Origin: Brachionus manjavacas
Lineage: Eukaryota > Rotifera > Eurotatoria > Ploima > Brachionidae
Assembly: GCA_019054805.1 (NCBI GenBank)
Contig: JAHQIY010000006.1
Span: 2,356,001-2,420,000 of the forward strand
Reading direction: 5' to 3'
DNA length: 64,000 nucleotides
Under the pieces are notes generated by a model. That model made no database searches. It had not been told where the DNA came from and saw only the letters and a program-made list of their open reading frames with translations. The position numbers and the translations under genes are program-made. Numbering within the stretch: position 1 is the first letter of the stretch; every line of letters begins with the position of its first letter. Shown one piece after another: positions 24,088-35,500 of this stretch.

Positions 24088-24693
24088 TATGTTTTTTTTT
24101 TATTTCATTTTTAACAAATTTTATTATTCAACGCCCAATTTTTGCTTTAGAACATTTTATTTTTTATAATTTATTCTACTTTTAATTACGGATTAAACAT
24201 AAGAATAAAACATGCATTAAACTTAGTTTATCTAATTAATCTAAATTTTTTAAGTGAATTTTGGCGTTTGGCAATTTAATCAAATTAGCTTTAATATATA
24301 AATTTTTATTTTGTTCAAAGGAGGCTCTCTTTAGGTTATCTTTTGTTTTCAATTAAAATATTCCTCCATTGAACTGACTCGTTCTTTGATTGGGATCTCT
24401 CGGTATGTTCAGGATTAACATGAAATCTGTTCCATTTATTTGGAAACAATTACGTTTTTCTATAATGCTTGGCAATGGTACCTGAACAAAAATCTCATAT
24501 TATAATTAATAATTAACTTAATTTCTAAATTAATTTGTTTTTTTGTAAATTCGTATGTAATCAGGAGAATTGCGATTAATCAAAATAATATTAAAATTAA
24601 AATAAGATTAATCGATGTTAAAAATAATAAAATAAAAAAAATTTAGTCTAATTTGAAAATAAGACTGAAATTTTCGGAAAATGTCACTCATGG
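24088..24693. other. AT-rich gap, no gene seen
   Basis: Featureless AT-rich sequence apart from the outer flank of the foldback element that starts at 24694. Confidence 0.5.
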
Positions 24694-25627
24694 GAGTTGT
24701 GAAGTTCATTTAATTTTGGTCGTTTCAATTCAGAAAAACTTTAATAACTTTTTTACTAAGAGATAATCGAGTTCTGTAAAAAACTTAATGTTTAAGCAAC
24801 TTTGCTTAATCTAAAAAATTATGTCTGCAAAAACTCTGCAATGTAATTGCACGCTTTATTGGGATACTTTTTATAATAGTGTTGGCAGACGATCAATTTT
24901 GGCCGGCCAACTTGCGGTCCAAATCAGGCGGTCACCTGTCCGGCCATTTGGACCGGCCGCTTTTTAGACCGGCCGGCGGTCAAAATTTGCGGTCCAAATT
25001 ACGGCCAGAAAATAATCAACTTGTCAACTTGATGCGGACAAGAACCCTACACTTTTTATCCCAAGAAATTTTTATTTTTTTACAAGTTACTTTAACAACT
25101 GAGCTATCTCGTATTTAAAGAAAATTTATTTTATAAACATACAAATATTTAAAAAATTTATTTTATACAGATTGCTTTTTAAAAAAAATCATCTTAAAAA
25201 AATAAGGAAAATAAAACACTTGTTTTTTTTTGAAAATTAATTGTTTTAAAAAATTTTTAAAGAATTTTAAAAACTTATTTAAAAAAAATTTTATTCTTGG
25301 CGTATTTTAGACCGGCCGGCGGCCAAAATTGGCGGTCCATCGCCGTTTTTATTGCCGGCCGTATTTTGGACCGGCCATTTCAGCGATCCGGCCTCGGACA
25401 AATTTTTTTTTGGACCGGCCATCTGGCCGCCTGCCCGGCGCCCAGCACTATTTTATGACTTGCAAAATGCAGAAAATTGAAGAGTATTTTGCAGACTTAT
25501 TTTACTGCATTAAGCAAATTTGCTTTTAATTAAACATTTTACAGAACTAAATTATCTCTTTTAGTAAAAAAAGTTATTCAAGTTTTTCTGAATTGAAAAG
25601 ATCGAATTTAAACGAACTTCACAACTC
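24694..25627. repeat. Foldback element with ~170-bp inverted repeats
   Basis: 24694-24868 and 25459-25627 are inverted copies starting GAGTTGTGAAGTTC and sharing long words such as TTCAATTCAGAAAAACTT. They can form a very large hairpin. The loop is occupied by the hAT-like MITE at 24877-25450. No target duplication was recognised at the outer ends and no protein is encoded. Probably a non-autonomous DNA element. Confidence 0.78.
24877..25450. mobile_element. GC-rich hAT-like MITE
   Basis: Ends TAGTGTTGGC (24877) and, inward from the right, TAGTGCTGGGC fit the CAGTGTTGGG-type hAT terminus. Flanks TTTTATAA (24869-24876) and TTTTATGA (25451-25458) are a 7/8 match to an 8-bp hAT duplication. Subterminal regions on both sides are crowded with GGCCGG/CCGGCC words and are far richer in G+C than anything nearby, while the centre is AT-rich. 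No transposase; open frames across it are by-products of the repeats. Confidence 0.8.
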
Positions 25628-26382
25628 ATCCATCATGTTTTATAAAAGCCTGCCAAAAAAGCTCGAAAATGTTGATGAGGGACCTGTAAATAATAAATTG
25701 ATAAAAATCGATTTAAATTTATATTTAAAAAGGAAAAATTAAATTTTAAAAAACAATTGAATTAATACAAGGCTAAATCTAACTATGTTAAATCAAACTG
25801 ATTAAAATTATATTATTCTTAATTTTTTTTGTTACATCGCTCTTGATTCAAATATCGATCAGATAAAAAAATAAATAATAATACTAATTATCTATAATTT
25901 ATCATTTATAATCAATCTCTTTTTCTCGCCTTTTTAAATGATTAAATTTGTTAAAATATATGTTGATTGATCATTTTAGTATTTAAAACATCCTGTTAGG
26001 AAGCATTGTTAAAAAATTGAGTTTTTAATCAAAATTAAAAAAATAACAATTGATTGATCTAAAAATCTATTAAATAATTATTGTTGGTACAAATTTAAAT
26101 AAGAGAATTCGAAATTAAATTTAAATGAGCAATTTAAATATCTGACATTAATTTTTATTTTATCTACTGATGTCTTAAATTTAAAAAATCAACAAATTTA
26201 AATGAGAAATATTGTTACCTTTAAAATGAAGTGATAAAAAGTTAAAAAATTTTAAATTTGTGAAACAAAGATAAGCTCGCACTTGTTATTTAATGTTTAC
26301 TTGTTAAATTAGTTCTATTTACAACAAGAAATTTTTTTTATATTTTATGAAAATAATTATTTAAAGATTTAAATAGCTTCGA
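25628..26382. other. AT-rich gap upstream of the ASPDH-like gene
   Basis: Contains one copy of an 80-bp dispersed repeat (25858-25936) and a small mosaic of transposon words at 25770-25812; otherwise featureless. Confidence 0.5.
25858..25936 (+). repeat. Dispersed 80-bp repeat, copy 1
   Basis: Shares an almost identical 80-bp stretch with 28262-28341 (ATCAGATAA..CTCTTTTTCTCGCCTTTTTA). Same orientation, 2.4 kb apart, on either side of the ASPDH-like gene. Origin unknown. Confidence 0.7.
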
Positions 26383-27376
26383 ATGAAACGTGTGGGAATA
26401 ATTGGTTTTGGTCATCTTGGCAAATACCTTTTTGAAAGATTAAATGATGACAAAAATTTTGAAATTGCATTCATTTGGAACCGTAGCCGAATTGATGACC
26501 CAAGTATTGATAAAAAATTAATTCTCTCTAATTTAGAAGATTTAAAAAACTAGTAATTAATCTAAATATTTAATTTTTTTATTGTTTAATTTTATTTTTA
26601 AGCAAAGTAGATCTTATAATCGAAGTTGCTCATCCAATTATTACTCACAACTACGGACAAATATTCCTTGAACATGCTGATTACGTAATTGGTTCACCGA
26701 CTGCTCTGGCAAATCAAGAAGTTCTAGATAAGTTGATTTCAACATCACTAAAATTTAAGAGAAGAATTTACGTTCCTTGTGGCGCTTTTTGGGGTGCAAA
26801 TGATATTAAAAAAATGGCTGCTCAGAATACCTTAAAAGGACTAAAAATTACCATGAAGAAACATCAAACTAGTCTAAAATTGGAAGGGGAACTTAAAAAA
26901 AAATTAGAAAATAACAAAATATGGGACTCGGCTTTAGTTTTATATGAAGGTCCAGTGAGGGATGTGTGTTACCTTGCACCTAACAATGTGAACACAATGG
27001 CAGTAGGGGCACTTTCGGCTCTAAACCTCGGCTTTGACAAAGTTCAAGCTTGTCTGATAGCTGATCCTAGGTATTTATAAAATAATTCGATTTAATTAGT
27101 TTATTCAATTAAATTCAAATTAGTTTGACTGACAAGCATGTTATTGAAATTGAGGTAATAGGTCCATTTAATGAGAAGCTGAATCAAAATTTCAAATGCA
27201 CCACTGTCAGATCCAATCCAGCAGTTATTGGGCATGTAACTGGAAATCAGACGTATGCTTCTTTCTTTTATAGTCTTTTAGGTAAATTCAATTTAATTCT
27301 ATTCTTTTTCAAATATAATTTTTTTGTTTTAGAAACCCTTTCAGGAACTGATGCTTCGGGAATTATTGTTTGCTAA
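26383..27376 (+). CDS. ASPDH: Aspartate dehydrogenase domain-containing protein
   Basis: Four exons, 26383-26552, 26603-27070, 27124-27281 and 27333-27376, join in phase with introns of 50-53 nt and GT..AG ends. The protein of about 279 residues starts with a dinucleotide-binding Rossmann motif GIIGFGHLGKYL (residues 5-16). It has an IEVAHP segment, a YVPCGAFWGANDI region matching the catalytic domain of L-aspartate dehydrogenases, and a second half ending GTDASGI. Bacterial relatives oxidise L-aspartate with NAD(P); the animal protein is a predicted cytosolic oxidoreductase with little direct study. Length matches the family. Start ATG gives no signal peptide. Confidence 0.92.
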
Positions 27377-30300
27377 ATTAAAAATAAATCGAAAAATAAA
27401 TTCGATTATTTTGATTAATCTTTATTTGTTTGATAAAAAATTATGCTAAGTAACAGATTATTTAGACATTAATGAATGATTAAATTTAAATTATTAATAT
27501 TCAAAATTTGTATTCCAGGAAAAACATTAAATATTTAAAAAAGAGAGCCAATTTTCTTGAAGAAATTATTTTTAATTTTAATTTCTTTTAAAATTTTGTT
27601 GGACTTTTGGTAAGAACGATAAAAAAGTTTTTTTAATAAAGAAAAATTAAATAATAAAAGTTAAACTAGATTTTTTTAAATTGCTTAAGAAGTTGCATTC
27701 TTGACAGCAAAGGTTAAATTGTTAAAATGAAATATAATTTGAGCCATATTCTTTTAAATACTTAACAAAAATTTGGGTGTGAATAAAATATAATTTCTAG
27801 TTTAAATTCTTTTTATTTCTATCTAAAGACTAAGTGAACCCATCTGTTTTGAAATTTATTTGCACCAAAAACTTTTAATTGATTAATCAAAAAAACTTTT
27901 CAAAACTTTTAATGATTAATTTTTCCAAATTTCAATTTTTTATTTATATAATGATTAATTAGATTTTTAATAAAGATTTTAAGAAACCAATCTAGAAAAT
28001 TTAAAATATTGAGTCGACATTTTCAAAAGGATATACTTAGGAGTGGGGGTCTCCAGAATGACTTATGCCTTCGTTTTAACCCTATTGTTAAAAAGTAAAA
28101 TGATAAATGATAATTGTGATTCGATGTAAAATAAAGTACATTTTAGAAGTCAATTCTGTAAACTTGAAATATGACTAAAAATCATATTTATTTAACAAAA
28201 TTAATAATAATAAATTAAAATCACGGCTCAAAAGGTTTGTTCAATAGTCAAGTACAAATTAATCAGATAAGAAAATAAATAACAATACTAATTATCTATA
28301 ATTTATCATTTATAATCAATCTCTTTTTCTCGCCTTTTTAAGCACGCTATAGTATTTAATCAAGCACCTGCATCATTAATCAAGTAGGCTTGATTATTCT
28401 AAAATTGTAACTAGAGTTTCTTTTCCACTTTAAATTCTTGAACCTTCGTATTTTTTTAAGATTAAGCTCTTGATTCAAATATCTATTATTAAATAGAGTG
28501 ATGAAATTTTTATTCAATTTTTTATTTATTTAATTGATTATTTGCATATTCAAGTTTTAAAATTTACATCAAGTCCCCTCTGATCATTTAGTTTGGCTAG
28601 GGATATTTTATTAGAGTTTTAATATAATTTCAGATCTTTTTTTCTACTTTTTCCAAGTACTTTTTATGATTTCATTAAGATAAAATTTAAAAGGCTTATG
28701 TCGATTCATGACTTGTCCTAAAATTGTATTAAAAATAAAAAATTAGCACTAGTGGCAAAGCCAGCATTTTTGATTCAAGCACTATAAAAATCGATTTCTT
28801 TTAGTATTCTTTTATATCATAGATTACTGATCCAACTTTGATTCTATGTGCTGCTCTGTCACTACATTTTTCCAATCGGTTAAGACATAATGACATAATG
28901 AGTACTTGCAAATTTTTTTTAAAAGATGAACAAATATAATTAACTCAATTAATGACCAAGTGGGTGAATGCGCCCTGACAATTATAAGAGCCATCATATT
29001 CTAATAAAATTTAAGAAATTTTTTAATTTAAAAATAAAATTAACACAAATGACTTAATTTTCAGAAAAAATTTATTCTTTAATTAGAATTTAACATTAGA
29101 CAAAAATTAAATGTGGAAGATGTTTCCATCAGACTTAGTCTAAATTTTCCAAAAACACATACTGCACATTTTGGCTACACATCATTAATGTTTTTCCAAC
29201 AGATAACCATATTCTCATAATAAGTTGATAATAAGTCATATTTAAATTTATTTGTTAGTTTTTTCATTATATATTCAGAACGATAGTGACATACTGTAAT
29301 TATTTAAAAAATTATTAATTAATTAAACTTTTAATGAGAACACCTTTCACAAAAATTCAAAATTTGATTCAAATTCTCGGCATCATAAGCTTAAACAAAT
29401 GATTAAATATTTATTTGGATAAAATTAAATAACTAGGCCATTAGAATGGATTTTTAGAAATTTTAAAATCTCAAAGGCAATTTAATAAATTAAATTTAGG
29501 TTAAAAATTTTTGAAAATATTTTCACCATATTTTGGTAAAAATATCTGTAAATAATTAATGAAGCAAAATAATCAAAGCCTCAAAGCAATAATTGATTTA
29601 ATCCAATTTGAATTTTTCTTCATTCCGGTGAAATCAAAATCTAATTTATTTATGACTTTGTTACAAAATTGAATAAATCCCGTTTTATTAATCTGCATCA
29701 AAAAAATGATTTATCATCATTTTTATTTTAACCAAAACTTCCGCTAAGTGAAATTAAAAAATAAATTTTAATTCATCACACACCACGATTTTTGAAGTCT
29801 TTCGAATTTTTCAAAATGATTTTTACCATGATCAAAGTATTAATCGTTGAACATGAGTCGTGAATCATTTATATTTCAATCCACAAGCTTGCAAAAATAA
29901 TTAACACTGATAAAAATACAACTATCATGAAAACCAATTTGAATAAATTACATAATATTTATGTTTTTTTGAAGGCATAATTTCTGATTTACAAGAAGAG
30001 AGGAAAATAAATCAACCACCAGAGGTGTATTTGTGCAATAAATTAAAAATTAATTTATCATATCTTTTTAAACTTAGTGTTTATGTTATATAAAGAATTT
30101 TATGATTTTTTCCTGTTATTTTACACCTTTGCTTTCATTAGATTAGAATTTACACTTTTTTTATTTGTGGTCTATCCAAGGGAAAAAGCGTTCCTTTCAA
30201 ATGTACGCAACAAATTTTATCGATTTTTCAAAATTTAGTTAATAATTTTAAAAATTAATTAAGGTGTCTCGAAAATAATAAATTTTGAGATTATTTGAAT

Positions 30301-31205
30301 TTTTTTACTTTAATTAAAAAAAAGCTATCATTAATTTTTTCTCAAATATCAGTCAAAATTGATTTATTTTATCTTTGATCTAAATTTGTCACGTTTTTTC
30401 TAAAAAGAAAAATTTTAAATTCGAATAGAATTTAACTTTTCATCTTAACTAGACTACACTATCAAATGGGACCAATATTACTTTGATAAAATTATTTTGC
30501 GTGCATTTAGTATTCATTTAGTTACATAATTCTTATTCTTACATTAATTAATAATCTTAAATATTAGCTTTACTCAAAAGTAGACTTTAATCTCTATACT
30601 TTTTAAGATATTTTTTGTCGAGCAAAATGCATATAATTTTAATAATTATCAAGGCTATTCTTTTCATCACAAAACATCCATCTTTCGGGTTCTAAAAACT
30701 TTACTCATTTTAAGCGATTTATTTGCTGAGTTTTATATAAAAGAGTAAAATCAGGCTTTCGTTCAACAATAAATTACTTGTATCTTTTCAAATTTTATTT
30801 TATTTTAAAAAAAATCTGATAATTTCTACATTTGTTTTTTATTTTGAATAAAAATTAAACATAAATTAAGATTGACTCTTAAATTGATTTAATAATTTAA
30901 ATGATCAAAAATAATTCCTTTTGATCAAGTTTTTACAAAATAGTTTTAAAAATTTAATTTTTAAAAATAATCTTTTTCTGAAAGATTAAACATGTGTTTA
31001 TTTTTACACGGATCAAGAGAAGATTTTAAGCTTCCGCCATTTTTCGAGTTCATTAGCCTTTTGAGCATGAATAAAAAGCTTTTTTGTCTCTCAAAACAAA
31101 TGCAATTATTGAATTTTTTATTGATTTTTAAATATGCTAAATTTTTTAAATAAATTGTAAAGCTTGTCTTTGTTTTAGATTTAAAATGTTTAATTAATTT
31201 CAAAA
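27377..31205. other. 3.8 kb of AT-rich DNA with no gene recognised
   Basis: No exon-like patch, transposon motif or RNA gene was recognised on either strand apart from the 80-bp repeat at 28262-28341. A small less AT-rich patch at about 28030-28085 has no coding pattern. Confidence 0.5.
28262..28341 (+). repeat. Dispersed 80-bp repeat, copy 2
   Basis: Partner of 25858-25936 with only a few differences; see that entry. Confidence 0.7.
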
Positions 31206-31661
31206 ATGGAAGAGAGCTCAATGAATGGAATAAAAAATAAACAAAATAAAAAAATGTCTGGTTTAGTTTCGTCCAACACAGTACACAAATTGAACGAAAA
31301 TGCAGAGAATATTGTGACTAAGAAAGAGACCAAGCCGAGTATTAAGCGATCAAAGAGCATAAATACTTTTAAATCTAGCAAGGAAGTTTCTGATAAAATT
31401 AATCTGAAAAAGCAAAATAGAAATAGTGATATGCTAAACTCGATTGAAAATGTGTATGACTGCCCCAAACGAAGAGACAAATTGCTTAAAATGCTCAAAC
31501 TCAACCAAAAAGCATCGAAATTCAGTAGAACAAAAAAAAATTCCGAAAACAGCTTACAAAGGGAAAATTTGCACAAATCAAATGGTAAAATTGTTCCTAT
31601 TCTAAAATTTACTTGGATCAAAAAATTAGAAGATAGTATTTTTCTAAAAATAACTTTTTAA
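31206..31661 (+). CDS. Lys/Ser/Asn-rich orphan protein, hypothetical
   Basis: A 151-codon open frame from ATG 31206. The product is strongly basic and low in hydrophobic residues (runs of Lys, Ser, Asn; several Arg/Lys-rich patches), predicted disordered, with no recognisable domain, signal or membrane segment. Its base composition is richer in G+C than the flanks, like the real exons of this window. The opposite strand is open over the same stretch, but that product would be a Phe/Leu-rich mirror of the basic one, so the + frame is preferred. It may be one exon of a larger gene; the last 15 codons after a possible splice point (about 31615) look intronic. Could be a nuclear or RNA-associated protein, but that is speculation. 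Confidence 0.45.
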   Translation: MEESSMNGIKNKQNKKMSGLVSSNTVHKLNENAENIVTKKETKPSIKRSKSINTFKSSKEVSDKINLKKQNRNSDMLNSIENVYDCPKRRDKLLKMLKLNQKASKFSRTKKNSENSLQRENLHKSNGKIVPILKFTWIKKLEDSIFLKITF

Positions 31662-32553
31662 GCATTTTCTATTTAAGAAAGAATCTTCCGCTGAAGCTTG
31701 AGACATCACTTGGCATTTGTTCCTTGCTAATCTTGACCTAAAATTTTTATCTAGCTCAGTCTAAAAATAATTTATTCGAAATGTTAATTCTTTTTTATCA
31801 AATAATTTAATCTTTAAAAATCAGTAAAAATTTTATATAGAGTCACTACTATTTTTTTTAAAAATTGAAAAAATTAAAAAAAAAAGAGATCAAGATTGGC
31901 TGAATTTTTATTTTAAAATTTTGGTAATTCATCCATTTCTAATAATTAGTTTTCTAACTGGGCAAAATTATCTCACAGATCCAGCCCTTAAATAAATTTT
32001 TTTTTTGAATAGAAACTCTTTTAAATCGAAAATGATTTCATTTTTAAATATTTTAATCTAAAAAATAAAATGTCAACAAAAGAAAATTCTATTAGAATTA
32101 ATTTTTTGACTCTTGATAAAAAAAATTAAATTCTAACTATTCAAAAGGGTATTTTTGTCAGTCAAGATAATGTGACATCTAGTGAATAATTTTTTTTGGG
32201 AAAATTTCAAAAAGCTCAAATCAATTTTTTTAAATTCAATTATTAGGTAGATAAAAGTGATTACTCACGTATTCAACATGTTAGAGTGAATTTTGTGCAA
32301 CAAGCACCTTGTACATACTCGATGAAAATAAAAAATCGAGTTACATAAAATTATGATTATTCATATTAATTATTTTTAAAAAAAAAAGTTAAAATTTCAA
32401 ATAAAAGCAAACACATAAACTAAAATTATAATAAAATTTGCAATTCTATCTATGTTTTTTTGTTCTATTTCATTGTAGCTATTTTGTTAATATGACGATT
32501 TTTAAGAATTTAAAAATTATTTCAAATCATTCGATTTTTTTGTTTAAGAGCAC
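31662..32553. other. AT-rich region upstream of OSBP
   Basis: No gene recognised; should hold the OSBP promoter and 5' UTR. Confidence 0.45.
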
Positions 32554-35500
32554 ATGTCTGGGCAAAAAAACCAACCACCCATCCAGCTAATGAGCAAGCC
32601 CTTGGCAATCGAATCTGCACCCCAGCCCAAGCGTAGCGATGGCGAGCTCACCGAAGCCAACTTATCCCCAGTTCAGACATCAATCACAAGCCTTTTAAAC
32701 AAGGAAGCCAATCCGGCCCAAAACTCGGCCACAAGCTCAAACACCGGAAACATGAGCGGCCACTTGCTCAAATGGACCAACTACATTAAAGGCTATCAAA
32801 GAAGATGGATCTCTATAAACAATGGTCTTCTATCGTACTTTAGGTCTCCTAATGAAATGGACCACACTTGCCGTGGTGCAATTAATTTGGCCAATGCCAC
32901 CATTCATCAAAACGAGGACGGTGTCAGCTTTATTGTCTCAAATGGCACCAGCAATCAGACATTTCATTTGCGCGCTTCGAATGAAATTGAAAAACAGAAA
33001 TGGATAAACTCGCTTGAGTTGGCCAAAAATAAAGCCAAGCAACTTGGACACAAAAATCCCAACTCTAATCTGAGTCCCATTTTAGGACAATCTAACCAAA
33101 ATGACTCAGATGATGAGGACCCGACTCTAGAGGCCGAAAAAAACGAACTAGAAAATCTTCTTCAAGTTTTAAAACTAAAGCTTAACGAGCTCAGTCTTTC
33201 GTATGAATTCGTGCTAAAGCACAGCAATGCGTTGGGCAAGCTTCTCACCGAATTGGAGCATACTCAGACCAGGCCTGAAGAATTGACCATCAAAACAATA
33301 AATGAACAGTCAACTCTTTATAAGGTGGCCATGATAGGTGTGATGGGACATTGTCAAGAATTTATTAATTTGGCTCTATTTCGAACAAGGAAGATGAATA
33401 AAATATTACAATCCGAACGAGAAATGCGCCTAAGGTAATCACTTATCTTTGAAAATAGCCCAAGCAATCTAAATTTATTTAAGACTTGAAGAAATGGTCC
33501 AAGAGATGGCCAAACAGCAAGTTAGCTTTGAGACACAACTTAAAAAAAACGGGAAAAAAAGTAAGATTTTTTCCAGGGTTGTTGGCCTTTTTCTCATGAG
33601 GCTATTTTTAAGATCGGAAAAAATTAAGTTTTTTAAAAGGTTTAATTTTTTTATTTACTTTCACAAAATTAATCAAAATTGAGCTCTTCAATAGGCGGCT
33701 ACTAATTCAGAGCTAATTAATCAAAAGGGTATGGCAAAATATTGATTGAATTTGTTGTTACTGAAATTTTTTTGCTTGCAAATAATTTATGTTCTTCCAT
33801 TAAATTGAATTAAAGATTTTAATTAAAAATTTGATTTACCAAAAAAAAATTAAAAAAAGAAAATATCTTAGAGGCATTCTCAACGTGAAATTTTTATATT
33901 TGATTATTGGCAACCTAAAAAATTTGCATTTTTAATAAATAATTTTTTCAAAGTTAATAATTAGAATACGATTGAGCCTTTAAAGTTTAATATTGCAAAA
34001 AGTGAGTTAAAAAAATTTTTTTCAAAAAAATTTAAAAAAATTGATTTGAAAAAAATTTAATTTACTAATTTGGAATCATTAAAAATTGATAAAAAAAAAT
34101 AACAAATTTTGGATCAATGACACTCACTTGATCTATTTATATTCTATTAAGTAAAAAATCCAAATATTTTATACTTTATTATAGAATATAAAAATAAAAA
34201 AAAAAGAAATTTTTTATTTCAATTCTTTAAATTAAATATTTATAGATTAGGATTTTTTTTCATTGATTTTCTAAATACCCAAAGCTGTGATCTAATACAT
34301 TTAGAGCTCATTCATTAAATTTTGACAGTTTTTTTCTTTTTAAATTTTTATTTTTGAAGGTCTTTGATCGGGGCTCTTCAATCATACAAATCACCTATCA
34401 AATAAATTCCAACTCTAATTAAATTTGAAATATTTTCAATCATTGTAATTAAGTAAAAATCCTAATTCAATTAAAATCTTAATTCTTACTACAATTTAAC
34501 TTAATTTTTAGAAAAAAAAATTCTTCTTTTAAATTTTAATGCGATCAAATTGATTGAAATTCACAACCCTTTATTTTATCTCGTTGCCACCAAATAAAAA
34601 AAATGAAATGAAGCTAGCTGTTAATATTAAAAATATTTTCTTTTATTCTTCCTAAATTAATATATAACATTTATAATTATATATTATCTTTTTTATCAAA
34701 TCGATTAAAAAATTTATATAAATTTTTCTAACAAAAACAAAGGTTTTTTTTGATAAAGATTTCAGATATAGTGTGTTAGATTAAAATAAATATTATATTG
34801 ATAATTTTTTTAATTCGTTGAAATTCATAGATAAAAATAAAATGAGCTTATCAATTTCTCATTTATTGTTTAAAAAAATCTTTCATGATTTCAAGATCTG
34901 AAATTCGTCGTAAAATATTTAATGATTTTAATAGTAGAAAAAAGTTGTTAAATGAATTGATATTATGGATTTGTTAAATGGGCGCACATTTTTTTTTTTA
35001 ACACTCAAAAGAATTTATTAACAAATTTGTTTTTTTTTAAACAAACACCAACTTTGCGCACATCTTTCTAACGCACTTAGATCTTCGCTAACGAGATAAA
35101 AACTATTCAAAAAAATTATGTGTTTAAATATTTATTAAAATAAAATCAGGATACACGAGAATTTTTTTATAAATCTTTAAAATTTAAATAGATGCGTCCA
35201 AATTTTAATTTTTTCCTTTTAATTACCTTTTTGAATCCTCGTCAATATCATTGATGTAGTTTAGTTCCAATCTCCCTCTTTTTTTTTGGTTTTGTTATAT
35301 TTTCTTTTGGCTTTTTACTTAAGTCTTTAAATTCGTATTTTTAAAATCTTAAATAAACCTATTTTTTTTCAAATGTGCGTTAAAATAAAATTTATGTCCA
35401 TTAAAAATTTTCATATAAAATTAGTTAAAGAAAATCAATCCCTTATGAAAAATTCAAAAAATCATGTTTGAACACTTTTATAATGATCACAATAAATAAT

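Noticed and set aside
24879..25529. Open frames with Arg/Gly/Pro-rich products (24879-25118, 25329-25529)
   Set aside because: They translate the GGCCGG arrays of the hAT-like MITE and its inverted ends; both strands and frames are open by composition.
31190..31621. 143-codon minus-strand frame
   Set aside because: Phe/Leu-rich mirror of the basic + strand frame; composition points to the + strand.
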